From contig DIQU01000055.1 in assembly GCA_002426555.1 (NCBI GenBank), forward strand, positions 279-12,452: a stretch of 12,174 bases of DNA. The letters are read 5' to 3'. A program made the translations under genes and the position numbers. Position 1 is the first letter of the stretch. Each line of letters starts with the position of its first letter. This document shows positions 1 to 7,493 of the stretch, piece after piece. Origin of the DNA: Firmicutes bacterium UBA5454. Lineage in GTDB: Bacteria > Bacillota > Clostridia > Caldicoprobacterales > DTU083. Under the pieces are notes generated by a model. It worked only from the letters and a program-made list of their open reading frames with translations. It had not been told where the DNA came from and did not search any database.

Positions 1-1009
1 AGATGCCGGAGTAGATGTAGAAGCAGGTTATGAAGCTGTTTGTCAGATGAAGCAATATGTCACAAAAACCCATACACCTAATGTTATTGGTGGACTAGGC
101 GGGTTTGGAGGATTGTTTTCTCTGGATACGACAGGTGTTGATGAACCGGTTTTAGTAGCGGGAACCGATGGAGTAGGAACCAAATTAAAGGTAGCCTTCA
201 CCATGGAACGCCATGACAGCATAGGCATTGACTGTGTTGCCATGTGTGTTAATGACTTGGTATGTCAGGGAGCCAAGCCACTGTTCTTTTTAGACTATAT
301 TGCAACAGCTAAGTTGTTTCCTCAGCAGGTGACCGAAATTGTAAAGGGTATTTCACAAGGCTGTATCGAAGCCGGCTGTGCTCTTATCGGTGGTGAAACT
401 GCTGAAATGCCGGGCTTTTATAAATTGGGAGAATACGATGTAGCGGGTTTCGCCGTAGGAATTGTAGATCGAAAGAAAATCATAGATGGTTCCAGCATTA
501 AATCAGGGGATGCTCTAATCGGGTTAGCATCCAATGGAGTACATAGTAATGGGTTTTCACTGGTGCGAAAGCTTTTAATGGAAAGGAATAATCGTCTGAA
601 CGAATACAATGAAGAATTTGGAAAGACAATAGGTGAGGAGCTGCTTAAACCCACACGAATCTATGTTAAGGGTATCTTGGAGCTATTAGGGCATTTTTCA
701 ATAAAAGGTTTATCACACATTACAGGAGGCGGATTCATCGAAAACATTCCCAGAATGCTTCCTCAAGGCTTAAGCGCTGAGATTGGAAGAAACAGCTGGC
801 CGATTCCTCCTATATTTCATCTTCTTAAAGAAGCAGGTCAAATGCAGGAACAAAGCTTGTATAACACATTTAATATGGGAATTGGCATGGTTCTGGCTTG
901 CGCTCCTGATGAAGTTCAGGGAATTCTTGCTTCTTTGAAGGAATCCGGTTATCCAGCTTATTTAATCGGTAAGGTAATAGAAGGGCAGAAAGGCATGGTG
1001 CTGAGGTGA
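1..1009 (+). CDS. purM: Phosphoribosylformylglycinamidine cyclo-ligase (AIR synthetase), 5' partial
   Basis: This cytosolic enzyme closes FGAM to aminoimidazole ribotide with ATP, the fifth step of de novo purine synthesis. The open frame runs to the left window edge. The first visible codons read DAGVDVEAGYEAV, the family's N-terminal motif, so only a few residues are missing and the ATG at 47 is internal. About 335 residues are visible, close to the full family length of about 340. Recognisable blocks are GGLGGFGGLFSL, the glycine-rich VAGTDGVGTKLK, the acidic DCVAMCVNDL, the GGETAEMPGFY block, and SNGVHSNGFSL with HITGGGFIENIPRML. The TGA stop overlaps the GTG start of purN by four bases (GTGA), which suggests translational coupling. 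Identification is by family motifs and by operon context, and nothing looks damaged. Confidence 0.97.
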   Translation, partial: DAGVDVEAGYEAVCQMKQYVTKTHTPNVIGGLGGFGGLFSLDTTGVDEPVLVAGTDGVGTKLKVAFTMERHDSIGIDCVAMCVNDLVCQGAKPLFFLDYIATAKLFPQQVTEIVKGISQGCIEAGCALIGGETAEMPGFYKLGEYDVAGFAVGIVDRKKIIDGSSIKSGDALIGLASNGVHSNGFSLVRKLLMERNNRLNEYNEEFGKTIGEELLKPTRIYVKGILELLGHFSIKGLSHITGGGFIENIPRMLPQGLSAEIGRNSWPIPPIFHLLKEAGQMQEQSLYNTFNMGIGMVLACAPDEVQGILASLKESGYPAYLIGKVIEGQKGMVLR

Positions 1010-1626
1010 AGGGAATAGGGGTGCTTGTATCCGGAGGCGGCACCAATTTGCAAGCAATTATGGATGCAATAGATAGAGGTGAAATACCTGCAAAAATTAA
1101 CCTGGTGCTTTCCAACAGAGCAGATGCATATGGCTTGGTGCGAGCCCAAAATAGCGGAATATCAACTTGTTACCTCAACAGAAAAAAATATGCTGATTCG
1201 GAAGCTTACCATCAGGCAATGTTAAGTCAACTTAAAGCTCACGATGTGGAGTATATTGTATTGGCAGGCTATCTTTACATTCTGTCACCGGAATTGGTTG
1301 AGTATTATCGGAATCGGATCATTAACATACACCCTTCCTTAATTCCTGCATTTTGTGGAATGGGCCTATATGGACAAAAGGTTCATCAGGCAGTATTGGA
1401 CTATGGTGCGAAGATTACCGGTGCTACAGTGCATTTTGTAGATGAAGGAGCAGACACAGGTCCTATTATCTTACAGAAAGCTATAGAGGTGCTGCCTGAT
1501 GATACAGCTGAAAGCTTGGGAAGCAGGGTGCTGAAAGTGGAGCATGAGCTTTTGCCCAAGGCAGTATCCTTATTGGTTCAGGATAAAATAAAGGTATCAG
1601 GTCGAAGAGTAAGTTTTGAGGAGTGA
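1006..1626 (+). CDS. purN: Phosphoribosylglycinamide formyltransferase
   Basis: PurN transfers a formyl group from 10-formyl-tetrahydrofolate to GAR, giving FGAR, in purine synthesis. The 206-residue product is the normal length. It begins with the nucleotide-binding loop VLVSGGGTNLQA. The catalytic triad is visible as Asn and His of NIHPSLIPAF and the Asp of VDEGADTGPII. The sequence FCGMGLYGQKVH after the active site resembles clostridial versions. The start is a GTG overlapping the purM stop by four bases. An alternative in-frame start is not needed because the loop lies directly after it. The 3' end carries GAGGAG, which serves as the ribosome binding site of purH, so purN and purH are probably coupled too. 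Confidence 0.96.
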   Translation: MKGIGVLVSGGGTNLQAIMDAIDRGEIPAKINLVLSNRADAYGLVRAQNSGISTCYLNRKKYADSEAYHQAMLSQLKAHDVEYIVLAGYLYILSPELVEYYRNRIINIHPSLIPAFCGMGLYGQKVHQAVLDYGAKITGATVHFVDEGADTGPIILQKAIEVLPDDTAESLGSRVLKVEHELLPKAVSLLVQDKIKVSGRRVSFEE

Positions 1627-1634
1627 AGCTTGAA

Positions 1635-3191
1635 ATGAGTAAAAAACGTGTACTAATCAGTGTATCGGACAAGTCCGGAATTATAGAGCTGGCAAGAGAA
1701 CTGACTGGCCTTTCCTTTGAGATCCTATCTACTGGAGGAACAGCAAGGACACTACATGAAGCAGGAATTCCTGTAACCAATATAAGTGAAGTGACTGGTT
1801 TTCCAGAATGTCTGGATGGACGGGTAAAAACCTTGCATCCCAATGTACATGCGGGGATTCTAGCCATCAGGGACAATCCTGACCATATGCGGCAGCTGGA
1901 AGAATTAGGGATTGACTGCATAGACCTTGTTGTCATTAATCTGTATCCTTTCAGACAAACCATACTAAAGGAAGGTGTACAGCTGGAAGAAGCCATAGAA
2001 AACATTGATATTGGCGGACCGACCATGTTAAGGGCAGCAGCTAAAAACTATCAGGATGTTGCTGTAGTTGTAGATCCTGCTGATTATGAACTTGTCTTAA
2101 AGGAATTACGAGAAGGTGAAATCAGCAAGTCCACCAAGTTTAATTTAGCTTGCAAGGTATTTGAGCAGACAGCTCATTATGATGCATTAATAGCACAATA
2201 TCTAAGGGAACAATCCAGTAAAGAAGGGGAGCGGGGGTTCCCGGAATTACTAACCACAACTTATGAGAAACAGCAGGATATGCGTTATGGAGAGAATCCT
2301 CATCAACAGGCAGTCTTCTATAAGGAAGTCAGGCCTATTGCTGGTAGTCTCCCCACAGCTGTTCAACTTCACGGAAAAGAATTGTCCTATAATAATATAA
2401 ATGATACCAATGGTGCATTGGATCTTCTTAGAGAATTTGACCAGCCTACAGTAGTAGCAGTTAAGCATGCCAATCCTTGTGGTGTAGCGACAGGAACCAG
2501 TATTTTGGAAGCTTACCAAAAAACATACGAAGCTGACCCTGTTTCCATCTTTGGCGGCATTGTAGTAGCGAATCGGCAGATTGACGCCAAAACAGCTCAG
2601 GAGATAAATAAAATCTTCGTCGAAATTGTAGTAGCACCGGGTTACACCGAAGAAGCATTGGAAGTACTTAAGAAGAAGAAGAATATAAGAATACTTGAAT
2701 TGAAAGACATAGATGCTGCGGTTCCAGCTGGAACGTGGGATATGAAAAAAGTCCTGGGCGGTCTGCTGGTGCAGGAGATGGATACCAAACTGTTTAAGGA
2801 AGATGAGCCTTGGCAGCTGGTAACTGATAGAAAACCATCTGAAAAAGAGCTGGAAGACTTAAAGTTTGCATGGAAAATTGTAAAGCATACAAAGTCCAAC
2901 GGCATCGCTATTGCAAAGGACAATCAATCCCTTGGAATAGGTCCGGGGCAGGTGAACCGTATTTGGGCAGTAGAACATGCCATTCAGAGAAGCGGTGACA
3001 AGGTTAAAGGTGCTGTGTTGGCCTCTGATGCCTTCTTCCCCTTTGACGATTGCGTAGAAGCAGCTGCTAAAGCCGGAATTACAGCTATAATCCAGCCTGG
3101 TGGTTCTATCAAGGATCAGCAGTCTATAGATGCTTGCAATCGCCATGGAATTGCCATGATTTTTACAGGAATGCGGCATTTTAAGCACTAG
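1635..3191 (+). CDS. purH: Bifunctional AICAR formyltransferase / IMP cyclohydrolase
   Basis: PurH carries out the last two steps to IMP: formylation of AICAR, then ring closure. The N-terminal cyclohydrolase (MGS-like) domain shows VLISVSDKSGI and KTLHPNVHAGILA. The C-terminal transformylase domain shows LHGKELSYNNIND, the Lys-His pair in VAVKHANPCGVA, KHTKSNGIAIA, GIGPGQVNR and the final GMRHFKH. An open frame exists from a GTG at 1623, but the GAGGAG at 1618-1623 would touch it. The ATG at 1635 has that sequence at a usable distance and starts directly before KKRVLISVSD, so it is preferred, giving 518 residues, normal for the family. It follows purN directly and is 62 bases upstream of purD. 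Confidence 0.97.
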   Translation: MSKKRVLISVSDKSGIIELARELTGLSFEILSTGGTARTLHEAGIPVTNISEVTGFPECLDGRVKTLHPNVHAGILAIRDNPDHMRQLEELGIDCIDLVVINLYPFRQTILKEGVQLEEAIENIDIGGPTMLRAAAKNYQDVAVVVDPADYELVLKELREGEISKSTKFNLACKVFEQTAHYDALIAQYLREQSSKEGERGFPELLTTTYEKQQDMRYGENPHQQAVFYKEVRPIAGSLPTAVQLHGKELSYNNINDTNGALDLLREFDQPTVVAVKHANPCGVATGTSILEAYQKTYEADPVSIFGGIVVANRQIDAKTAQEINKIFVEIVVAPGYTEEALEVLKKKKNIRILELKDIDAAVPAGTWDMKKVLGGLLVQEMDTKLFKEDEPWQLVTDRKPSEKELEDLKFAWKIVKHTKSNGIAIAKDNQSLGIGPGQVNRIWAVEHAIQRSGDKVKGAVLASDAFFPFDDCVEAAAKAGITAIIQPGGSIKDQQSIDACNRHGIAMIFTGMRHFKH

Positions 3192-3253
3192 AAGGAAGAT
3201 GGGTGTACGAGGAATCTTGTCAGGAAAGACAAACAGAAGATTGGAGTTTTTAC

Positions 3254-4513
3254 ATGAAAGTATTGGTAGTAGGCGGAGGGGGCAGAGAGCATGCCATCAT
3301 CTGGAAACTCAGCCAAAGCCCCCGTATTACAAAGCTATATTGTGCTCCTGGAAATGGTGGAATAGACTCCTTAGCTCAGTGTGTTGATATCAAAGCAACA
3401 AATATAGAAGGCATACTTGCCTTTGCGATAGAGCAACAGATGGATTTAACAGTAGTAGCTCCTGATGATCCTCTGGCCATGGGCTTGGTGGATAAACTGC
3501 AGGAAAATGGACTTCGTGCCTTTGGACCAACTCAAAAGGCTGCGATAATAGAATCCAGCAAGGTGTTTGCCAAGGAGCTTATGAAAAAACATAGAATTCC
3601 AACTCCGGAATACCAATCTTTCCAGAAATATGATGATGCTATAGCTTTTCTGGATGAAATCAGCTTTCCAGTGGTTATAAAAGCAGATGGTCTTGCTTTG
3701 GGGAAAGGCGTCATTATAGCCTCATCAAAAGAAGAAGCAGAAAAGACGCTGTCAGATATGTTGCTGGATAATAAATTTGGTGAAGCGGGGAAGAGGGTGC
3801 TCATAGAGGAGCATATAACAGGTCCCGAGGTTTCTATACTTGCCTTTACAGATGGTAAGACTGTAATTCCTATGGTAAGCTCTCAGGACCATAAGAGAGC
3901 CTATGACTATGATGAAGGCCCTAACACAGGGGGGATGGGTGCTTTTTCTCCCAGCCCCCACTATACACCAGAGGCAGCTAAGTATGTTGAGGAAAACATA
4001 ATTGTACCTACAATACGCGCAATGGCAGAAGAAGGCAGGCACTTTCAAGGGGTATTATACTTTGGTCTTATGCTGACCTCATCCGGACCGAAGGTATTGG
4101 AATACAATGCCAGATTTGGTGATCCGGAAGCACAAGTGATATTGCCCAGATTACAGACTGATTTGCTTGAAATTATGGAAGCAATAGTCGACAAAAAATT
4201 GGATGAGATGGAAATTCGATGGGATGAAAGGGCAGCAGTCTGTGTTGTGCTGGCATCGGGGGGGTACCCTGGGAGTTATCAAAAGGGACGGCCGATTAAA
4301 ATAAAAACAGGAAACCCGGATTGTCTTTTGTTTCATGCGGGAACACATAAAACAGAGCAAGGTTTTGTAACCAATGGAGGTCGGATTATAGGGATTACTG
4401 CCCTGGGAAAGGATTTGGGGGATGCTGTACAAAGAGTGTACTCTAATATAGAAAATGTAAACTTTGAAGGTATGCATTACAGAAAGGATATTGGCAAAAA
4501 GGCAGATTCATAA
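3254..4513 (+). CDS. purD: Phosphoribosylamine-glycine ligase (GAR synthetase); 3' end rewritten by an integrated element
   Basis: PurD joins glycine to phosphoribosylamine with ATP, the second step of purine synthesis. The ATG at 3254 is chosen over the longer frame from 3203 because GGAG lies 7 bases upstream and the protein then begins with MKVLVVGGGGREHA, the family N-terminus. The 419 residues include the ATP-grasp features EEHITGPEVSILAF, QDHKRAYDYDEGPNTGGMGA and VLEYNARFGDPEAQ, and the C-terminal ASGGYPG block. The last 51 shared bases (4449-4499) are repeated at 9038-9088. After them this gene reads KADS then stop, whereas the distant copy reads MTTKG then stop. I infer that the original C-terminus was the MTTKG form and that the element replaced it with a near-equal-length tail, keeping the enzyme intact. 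Confidence 0.96.
   Translation: MKVLVVGGGGREHAIIWKLSQSPRITKLYCAPGNGGIDSLAQCVDIKATNIEGILAFAIEQQMDLTVVAPDDPLAMGLVDKLQENGLRAFGPTQKAAIIESSKVFAKELMKKHRIPTPEYQSFQKYDDAIAFLDEISFPVVIKADGLALGKGVIIASSKEEAEKTLSDMLLDNKFGEAGKRVLIEEHITGPEVSILAFTDGKTVIPMVSSQDHKRAYDYDEGPNTGGMGAFSPSPHYTPEAAKYVEENIIVPTIRAMAEEGRHFQGVLYFGLMLTSSGPKVLEYNARFGDPEAQVILPRLQTDLLEIMEAIVDKKLDEMEIRWDERAAVCVVLASGGYPGSYQKGRPIKIKTGNPDCLLFHAGTHKTEQGFVTNGGRIIGITALGKDLGDAVQRVYSNIENVNFEGMHYRKDIGKKADS
4449..4499 (+). repeat. Left attachment repeat (attL), inside purD
   Basis: This copy begins TAGAAAATGTAAAC and ends TTGGCAAAA. It matches 9038-9088 base for base over 51 positions; the flanking base differs on each side. It encodes the purD C-terminal stretch NVNFEGMHYRKDIGK. 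The crossover lies somewhere within the repeat and cannot be placed more finely because the copies are identical. Confidence 0.92.
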
Positions 4514-4570
4514 TCGCAACAGCGAGTGGAATATATTTATTATGCTGCTTGACTAGCTGTGAGTAGTAAC

Positions 4571-5312
4571 TCATAATTTCTCCACATTGTCGATTGACAT
4601 TTGTGACCGCATGCCTTTGCGGTCAACGTAAAAAAAGATAATCATCAGAGTTCCCCGTAGCATGGAATCTGCGCTGATATGATTCAAGATGGCTGCAGGT
4701 TTTTTCCATAATCGGGACACACCTTGTTTTAGCCCCCTTGCCTGCCAAAATAACGAAAGGACTACTCCCGCCCAGGCAGATATCGCCAAGCCTTAAGTCA
4801 AGCGTCTCCTGTGCCCTCGCCCCTGTATCATACATGAGGATCATGAAGAATAAGTCACGGTGCCCGTTTTTCTTGCTCCGGTTCGGTTGTGCAAGGATGG
4901 CTTCCAAGGCGTGTTCGCTGAAGAACTCTATTACATGCGCCCTAGTGTCTTTCTTTTTAGGAACGGCTTCCACGTCCAGATACAGTGGCATAAGTGTCTT
5001 ATCTTTTTCAGCAGCAAACCTGAGGAATGACTTGACCGCAGATATGCGCTGATTCCTACTGCTTACGCTGTATTTCCGCTCTGTCTCAAGCCATAGGAGA
5101 AAGTTGTCTACCAGATGCCTTGAAATGCATCCGAAACTAATCTCTGCCAAAGGCCTGCCCTGCGCCATGCTTATGTAATCAATGAAAAGATTCAGGGCCT
5201 CCTTATATGACTTGGCCGTGTTCGGACTTGCCCCGCGCTGCTTCGGAAGGTAAACGGTCAGGAAGTCCCTGACCAGCCGGTAGAAGGAAAGAGCATCATT
5301 CTTCATCTTCAA
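4571..5312 (-). pseudogene. Third tyrosine recombinase of the trio, frameshifted and lacking its C-terminal catalytic part
   Basis: The intact frame 5312-4623 encodes 229 residues: a SAM-like DNA-binding N-terminal domain (about residues 5-105) and the first half of the catalytic domain, with the first catalytic Arg in DTGARAQETLDL and the Lys-hairpin in GKGAKTRCVPI. It stops after DDYLFLR. Removing one T from the run of seven (plus strand 4630-4636) continues the family sequence as LFYVDRKGMRSQMSIDNVEKL, which then stops at 4571. The HxxR box, the LGH box and the Tyr nucleophile, which should follow over roughly 100 residues, are absent. So the gene has both a frameshift and a 3' truncation about 70 bases from attL. 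Its start overlaps the end of the middle recombinase by 17 bases. A homopolymer sequencing error could explain the frameshift but not the missing end. Confidence 0.85.
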
Positions 5313-6240
5313 CCTCCGGTATCAGGGCATTGAATTTTTCCCAGTCCACTGTGGCAGAGGCAAGGAGGTTTTCCGGCATCAGGTGTATGTAATAGGTCGT
5401 GTCCTCAAAACTTGCATGCCCCATGTAGGCACTCAGATAAGGGAGCCTAGCGTTAAGGTCGGCTTTTTTGTCCAGCCATTTCATAAAAACGGCGGTCGCA
5501 TACCTGTGGCGGAGAAGGTACACCCTAACCCTCTTGGTGCTCCCTGTCGGTTTTGACGCATCCCATAAACGGAGGAATGTGTCTGCCAGCCATTTCTTCT
5601 GGTACGGCTCCCCTGTCGGGGACGGAAACATATATTCTGTGTCCGGGAATACAGCCCTGCTCTTTTTAATGTATTCCTGGCACATGGCAGCCACGTCATC
5701 AGACACGGGGATCAGCCGTTCCCTGTGCGCCTTGTTTTTTCGGATACACAGCGTCCTATCCCCATAGCTGAAGTCAGAGCGTTTCAGCTCCCTGCCTTCG
5801 TTCGGACGCAGGCCACAGAAATAAATCAGCCTGTAAATCACCGGGATGATCAAATGGCGGCATGGGCTTGCCTTGCAGTACGGCTCCCTGTCGCTTTCGG
5901 CAAACAGGCGTTGCAGCTCGCTGTCTGTGAAGATATATGGTGTGCCTCTATGCGTGATAGGAAATATGCTGGTAGGCACAATGTAGTCTGTATCCCCCAT
6001 TGCGTACATGTACTTTGACAGCTCCCGGAGTGGGATAACCCTGCGCTGGAAACCTTCCGGGGTTTCTGTGTCCCTTCTTTCGCACCAGGGCAGGACCGTC
6101 TCCTCCATGAATTCAGTATGACCGACCATGGAAAAATAGTTTTTGAAGTCATTTAAAAAGCTTTCATACGTTTTTCTCGAAAATCCTAGGCTTTCTTTAT
6201 AGCCAAGCATTTCTTGGACGCATTCAGGGAGGTCCATCAT
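5296..6240 (-). CDS. Middle tyrosine recombinase/integrase of the trio, apparently complete
   Basis: The 314-residue protein has an N-terminal core-binding domain (about residues 1-105) and a C-terminal catalytic domain. Catalytic positions are visible in order: Arg in YFCGLRPNEGREL, Lys in RKNKAHRERLIPV, the box-II Arg in VYLLRHRYATAV, His in YMGHASFEDTT, and a Tyr nucleophile within TTYYIHL. The first residue of the usual HxxR box is Tyr rather than His. It starts with an ATGA overlap on the end of the first recombinase remnant and overlaps the third by 17 bases, the gene packing typical of recombinase-in-trio modules. It should cut and rejoin DNA at element ends, probably together with the two partners. 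Since both partners are broken, activity alone is doubtful. It is richer in G+C than the pur genes. Confidence 0.9.
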   Translation of the reverse strand: MMDLPECVQEMLGYKESLGFSRKTYESFLNDFKNYFSMVGHTEFMEETVLPWCERRDTETPEGFQRRVIPLRELSKYMYAMGDTDYIVPTSIFPITHRGTPYIFTDSELQRLFAESDREPYCKASPCRHLIIPVIYRLIYFCGLRPNEGRELKRSDFSYGDRTLCIRKNKAHRERLIPVSDDVAAMCQEYIKKSRAVFPDTEYMFPSPTGEPYQKKWLADTFLRLWDASKPTGSTKRVRVYLLRHRYATAVFMKWLDKKADLNARLPYLSAYMGHASFEDTTYYIHLMPENLLASATVDWEKFNALIPEVEDEE

Positions 6241-6786
6241 ATGCCACCTCCCAATGAATCAAATCCAAGGGTACAGCAACGGAGGCTCTGCAAGTCAGTG
6301 GATATATACTGCTTCGTGGCTTTCGTTCCCTTATGCCCCAGCACCTGGGCAATCATGTCGATCGGGACCCCGTTTGCCGCCATTCCGGTCCCAAGGCCGC
6401 GCCTCATGCCGTGCAGTGTCTTCCCGTCACCAACCATGTGCCCGAGACCCGATTTTTTCTAGTACTTACGGAAAATACAGGCAATGGAGACACCATCGTG
6501 GTATCTAGTAAACGGCGCACAGTAGCGGATAAAGACAGAGCACGTGGATGCCACGGACTCTCCAGTTGTATGTATTCCTGGATATCTTGCCTTCCTGGTA
6601 CTGCCCGGAGAAGAATTCTACCTGTGCCAGAAGTAAGCTTGAATTAATGTTTTCCTGATTTTTCAGCCTCCTTTCCAATGGGCGGAAAGCAGAACACTGG
6701 TAGTCCTTAATGGTTCCAGGAGACAGCCCGAGATCCTCAAGGCATTGTGTCGCATGTTTGATAAGCTCTGATAAACAAATGTCCAT
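6237..6786 (-). pseudogene. First tyrosine recombinase of the trio, large internal deletion plus frameshift and nonsense codon
   Basis: The start is the ATG at 6786, with GGAGGT at 6791-6796 just upstream. The N-terminal part (MDICLSELIKHATQCLED to NWRVRGIHVLC) is a core-binding domain. Near 6530-6545 the reading jumps to another frame that continues VFIRYCAPFTRYHDGVSIA, then FRKY, a TAG, and KKSGLGHMVGDGKTLHGMRR. That last part holds the HxxR box, LGHKGTKATKQYIST with the Tyr nucleophile, and DLQSLRCC, the usual end of this subfamily. About 200 residues in between, including the first catalytic Arg and the Lys, are missing. The remnant is therefore a deletion derivative that also shifted frame and gained a stop. 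Its final stop overlaps the start of the middle recombinase by four bases (ATGA), preserving the original operon design. Confidence 0.85.
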
Positions 6787-6870
6787 ATGTACCTCCAATG
6801 ATTAAAATGGTTATTAGTTTCACTATTAGGATACATAGATTATCCCGAAATTTCATTAATAAATTTCATG

Positions 6871-6882
6871 ATTCTACCGCAA
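6871..6882 (+). repeat. 12-bp inverted repeat, left copy (ATTCTACCGCAA)
   Basis: The exact reverse complement, TTGCGGTAGAAT, lies at 7654-7665. The pair now flanks the IS21 relic. Without that insertion the copies would lie about 135 bases apart. Both stand next to a TTTCGAGTRATTG sequence, so the repeats form a composite site rather than a chance match, but its function is unknown. Confidence 0.5.
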
Positions 6883-6920
6883 AAACTGATTTCGAGTGAT
6901 TGTATGAAACTTACCTTAAC

Positions 6921-6956
6921 AAATAATGCAATTAAGTCCTATAGAATGCATTATTT
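6921..6956. repeat. 10-bp perfect inverted repeat with 16-base spacer
   Basis: AAATAATGCA (6921-6930) is the exact reverse complement of TGCATTATTT (6947-6956). It lies upstream of the minus-strand recombinase operon. No U-tract follows on either strand, so it is more likely a protein-binding site than a terminator. Confidence 0.5.
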
Positions 6957-7004
6957 AGCCTAAATTTGCAACTATGATAATACATCCATCATATATTTTA
7001 CGAT

Positions 7005-7009
7005 TTTCG
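7005..7009 (+). repeat. Left target-site duplication of the IS21 relic (TTTCG)
   Basis: TTTCG immediately precedes the left tip TGAATATTCC and recurs at 7644-7648 immediately after the right tip. A short duplication of 4-8 bp is the rule for IS21-family insertion. Confidence 0.8.
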
Positions 7010-7020
7010 TGAATATTCCG

Positions 7021-7037
7021 AGGTGGCGGAGCCACCT
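7021..7037. repeat. Short perfect palindrome at the IS21 relic's left end
   Basis: AGGTGGC (7021-7027), a 3-base loop, then GCCACCT (7031-7037). The right arm contains the subterminal GAGCCACC repeat, so this is probably part of the transposase-binding end. Confidence 0.55.
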
Positions 7038-7092
7038 ATTCTTCTTAATTAGAGCCACCTGTTATGTTGTAGAGAGTCAGTAAATTGATGAT

Positions 7093-7120
7093 GGGAGCCA
7101 CCACTTTACTGGTGGTTCCC
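7093..7120. repeat. Hairpin-forming inverted repeat near the left end of the IS21 relic
   Basis: GGGAGCCACCA (7093-7103) and TGGTGGTTCCC (7110-7120) pair over 11 bases with one G-T wobble and a 6-base loop. The left arm includes the third subterminal repeat. No U-tract follows, so a terminator role is unlikely. Confidence 0.5.
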
Positions 7121-7218
7121 AAAGGTTGCTTAATCGGCTATAATACGTTTACGTTGTCGCATGGATACATCACCACCTATTTTCATAGTATATGCCAATG
7201 GTTATGACAATTCTTTTG

Positions 7219-7476
7219 TTATGTAATGTAAACAAAGTCCGGGGTGACGAGAACCGGCACCAACGCCTCCTCTGGAAACAGCTTTTGGTGGAGTTCCGGT
7301 TCATCAATGGAATCAAGGATATCAATGGAATCAAGGATATCAATAGATACAGGATTCTCCATTGCTACCTTGGCTATTTTAGCCACTGTGTTCCTGGATA
7401 CCCTCAGCGTATCCGCTATCCTCCGCTGGCTGCAACCTTGCTGAAGGAACTTTAAAATTTGTTTTTCTTTGGACAT
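7219..7476 (-). pseudogene. istA: IstA transposase fragment (N-terminal helix-turn-helix only)
   Basis: The 85-residue frame starts at an ATG at 7476 with GAGGAGG about 8 bases upstream. Residues 1-40 (MSKEKQILKFLQQ, then CSQRRIADTLRVSRNTVAKI) are a clear helix-turn-helix DNA-binding domain as at the N-terminus of IS21-type IstA. The tail EPELHQKLFPEEALVP also looks like family sequence. It ends at a TAA after DFVYIT. The DDE catalytic core, some 400 residues in full-length IstA, is missing, and istB is absent. Residues 44-59 contain SIDILD twice, from an 18-bp tandem duplication. If still expressed, it could bind the IS ends as a small repressor-like protein, but this is speculation. Confidence 0.75.
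7303..7338 (+). repeat. 18-bp tandem duplication inside the istA fragment
   Basis: The unit ATCAATGGAATCAAGGAT occurs at 7303-7320 and again at 7321-7338, followed by six more matching bases. The length is a multiple of three, so it only adds six residues (SIDILD) to the minus-strand protein. Replication slippage is the simplest cause. Confidence 0.85.
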
Positions 7477-7493
7477 AGAGATATCCTCCTCTC

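Larger units (their letters stand above)
6787..7009. other. AT-rich gene-free leader between recombinase trio and IS21 relic
   Basis: No convincing open frame lies here on either strand. It must contain the promoter of the minus-strand recombinase operon, but I cannot fix its boxes with confidence. It does contain a 10-bp inverted repeat (6921-6930 and 6947-6956), a 12-bp motif at 6871-6882 whose inverse lies at 7654-7665, and a motif TTTCGAGTGATTG at 6890-6902 that recurs as TTTCGAGTAATTG at 7644-7656. These may be binding sites for the recombinases or a transcription regulator. Confidence 0.5.

Noticed and set aside
3203..3253. Longer N-terminal extension of purD
   Set aside because: The extra residues are not family sequence, and the ATG at 3254 has a better-placed ribosome binding site.
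4602..4625. Hairpin TGACCGC/GCGGTCA as terminator of purD
   Set aside because: On the + strand the hairpin is followed by an A-run rather than T residues, and it lies within the third recombinase coding sequence.
4738..5052. Plus-strand open frame of 104 codons inside the third recombinase
   Set aside because: It is antisense to a recognisable recombinase domain, has no ribosome binding site of note, and resembles no family.
5468..5767. Plus-strand open frame of 99 codons opposite the middle recombinase
   Set aside because: It is the complement of catalytic-domain coding sequence; the minus strand has all motifs in one frame.
6254..6647. Overlapping plus-strand open frames opposite the first recombinase remnant
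   Set aside because: They exist because the region is GC-rich and lacks stops; the recombinase motifs are on the minus strand.
7303..7344. CRISPR-like tandem repeat
   Set aside because: There are only two adjacent 18-bp units without spacers, in frame within istA; this is slippage, not an array.
7192..7455. Plus-strand open frame of 87 codons opposite the istA fragment
   Set aside because: The minus strand has a clear helix-turn-helix and a good ribosome binding site; this frame has neither.
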